Shown here one piece after another: positions 63,080-64,000 of a stretch of 64,000 nt of DNA. A program made the translations under genes and the position numbers. This DNA is from Streptomyces sp. NBC_01255 (GTDB lineage: Bacteria > Actinomycetota > Actinomycetes > Streptomycetales > Streptomycetaceae), in NCBI RefSeq assembly GCF_036226445.1, contig NZ_CP108474.1:6820001-6884000 (forward strand), in the 5' to 3' direction. Under the pieces are notes generated by a model that was not told the DNA's origin, did no database searches, and saw only the letters and a program-made list of their open reading frames with translations. The number at the start of each line of letters is the position of its first letter. The stretch's first letter is position 1.

Positions 63080-64000
63080 GCGGCGGCAACGACGCACGGG
63101 CCGACGGGTACGGGCGGATCTACCAGGCCACGGGCGACCAGCGCATCGTCGAGCACCACCACCACGCCCCCGACTGGGCGGGTCCCGACTCGGTACGTCA
63201 CCCGGCGGTCGGTCGCGGCCCCGTCGTACTCCGCGACCGCGTGGGCGAGATGGACCGGCTGCGAGCCGCTGTCGAGCCCGGCGCCGGCAACCGCGCCTAC
63301 GTCCTCCACGGCATGGGCGGCTGCGGCAAGACCGCCGTCGCCCACACCCTCTTCCGCCACGCCACCGATCACGCCGGTCGCATCGGACTCTGGGTCAACG
63401 CCTCCGACCCGGCCTCCCTGCGCGCCGGCATGCTCGCCGTCGCGGCCGACCGAGGCGCCACGGACGCCGAACTCACCGGTGCGCGAAGCGGCCTGCGTCC
63501 CGCCGCCGACCTGGTCTGGCACTACCTCGACGCATCCGACCGACCGTGGCTGCTCGTCCTGGACAACGCCGACACCCCTGCCGTCCTCCGTGACGGCGGG
63601 TGGCTGCGTACGAGCCCTGCCGGAACGGTCGTCGTCACCACCCGACAGGCAGCGGCCCACTGGTGGCCCGGCGCCGACCTCCTCCAGTTCGGTGTCCTCC
63701 CACGAGAGGACGCCGCACTCGTCCTCCAGGACCTCGCCCCCCATGCGGGAAGCGCGGAGGAAGCGGCAGAGGTCGCCGACCGGCTCGGCCGCCTCCCGCT
63801 GGCGCCGCTCACCCTCGCCGGCGGATTCCTCGCCCAGCAGGTGCTCGACCCGTGGAATCTCGCCGACTACCGACACGGACTCGACGGCGGTGCCGGCTTC
63901 CACCCCATCGACCTTCTGGACCGGGGCGCCGAAGCCGGCGCCGAATCCCGCCACCTGCTCAGCCGCACCTGGCAACTCTCCCTCGACGCCCTCACCGCTC
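63076..64000 (+). CDS. NB-ARC/TPR-type STAND NTPase, 3' end cut off by the window
   Basis: The frame starts at an ATG overlapping the previous stop (ATGA) and stays open to the edge (308 codons). The N-terminus has GRIYQATGDQRIVEHHHH, then GRGPVVLRDRVGEMDRLRAA. The NTPase core carries Walker A YVLHGMGGCGKTAVAHTLF at about residue 80, Walker B PWLLVLDNADTP, a sensor-like GTVVVTTRQAA and a GLPL-like RLGRLPLAPLTLAGGF. C-terminal repeats are expected beyond the window. STAND ATPases act as inducible signalling switches; several actinobacterial ones are antiphage sensors. That role is an inference here. Confidence 0.85.
   Translation, partial: MSGGNDARADGYGRIYQATGDQRIVEHHHHAPDWAGPDSVRHPAVGRGPVVLRDRVGEMDRLRAAVEPGAGNRAYVLHGMGGCGKTAVAHTLFRHATDHAGRIGLWVNASDPASLRAGMLAVAADRGATDAELTGARSGLRPAADLVWHYLDASDRPWLLVLDNADTPAVLRDGGWLRTSPAGTVVVTTRQAAAHWWPGADLLQFGVLPREDAALVLQDLAPHAGSAEEAAEVADRLGRLPLAPLTLAGGFLAQQVLDPWNLADYRHGLDGGAGFHPIDLLDRGAEAGAESRHLLSRTWQLSLDALTA

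Overview
The window is chromosomal DNA from a Streptomyces or a very close relative. GC content is very high, third codon positions are almost all G or C, and GTG starts and 4-bp ATGA/GTGA gene overlaps are frequent. Gene order from pyrG through a Nudix hydrolase, ald, a parA-like gene, scpA-scpB, an rluB-like gene, aroH-tyrA, cmk and der matches, from memory, the conserved core of the Streptomyces chromosome. Most of the window is therefore ordinary vertically inherited sequence. Accessory-looking material is concentrated in a few transport, secretion and STAND-ATPase loci. No tRNA, rRNA, CRISPR array or intact insertion sequence was recognised.

Left part (1-24800): a truncated GH15 glycosidase on the minus strand; pyrG and an ADP-ribose-type Nudix enzyme; a P-loop/TPR regulator-like protein; alanine dehydrogenase; then a segregation and ribosome-maturation block (ParA-like ATPase, a small ribbon-helix-helix-like partner, ScpA, ScpB, pseudouridine synthase). 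A three-gene NAD/ADP-ribose operon follows (NadR-like enzyme, NrtR-type Nudix regulator, ADP-ribosylglycohydrolase) with a palindromic operator candidate. Next come a minus-strand group (nucleotidyltransferase, Rieske protein, DUF952), a YidB-like protein, aroH-tyrA, cmk-acyltransferase, der, two uncharacterised coupled genes and an Rpf-like secreted protein.

Middle part (24800-50800): a branched-chain-amino-acid-type ABC transporter in which two permeases and one ATPase are fused into a single 885-residue polypeptide, with a second ATPase and a divergent binding lipoprotein; a glycosyltransferase; a WYL regulator whose 3' end overlaps that of an orphan ctaD; an I78 inhibitor-like protein; a PAP2 phosphatase; an MFS exporter with a tandem-repeat tail; the SepF-like sflA; and a DUF5685 protein with a cysteine-packed tail. 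Then come two divergent operons for a polar amino-acid transporter. One is preceded by a 23-codon leader peptide ending in Cys and matching the actinobacterial pattern R-x-H-(I/V)-D; the other carries a FAD/NAD(P) oxidoreductase and DUF1684. Together they look like a cysteine-responsive sulfur amino-acid uptake module. Two paralogous secreted S1 proteases follow.

Right part (50800-64000): adhE behind a perfect Rex-type palindrome; a YhgE/Pip-like membrane protein; a mutagenesis operon of dnaE2/imuC and an imuB-like gene behind a LexA-type box; a 160-bp imperfect palindromic element; a secreted lipase; a secreted D-Ala-D-Ala carboxypeptidase; a copper polysaccharide monooxygenase with a LAETG wall-anchor signal; and, cut by the window edge, a two-gene STAND NTPase module.

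Start codons were chosen by Shine-Dalgarno spacing, gene overlap and conserved N-termini. Family names come from motif recognition by eye. No database search was possible.
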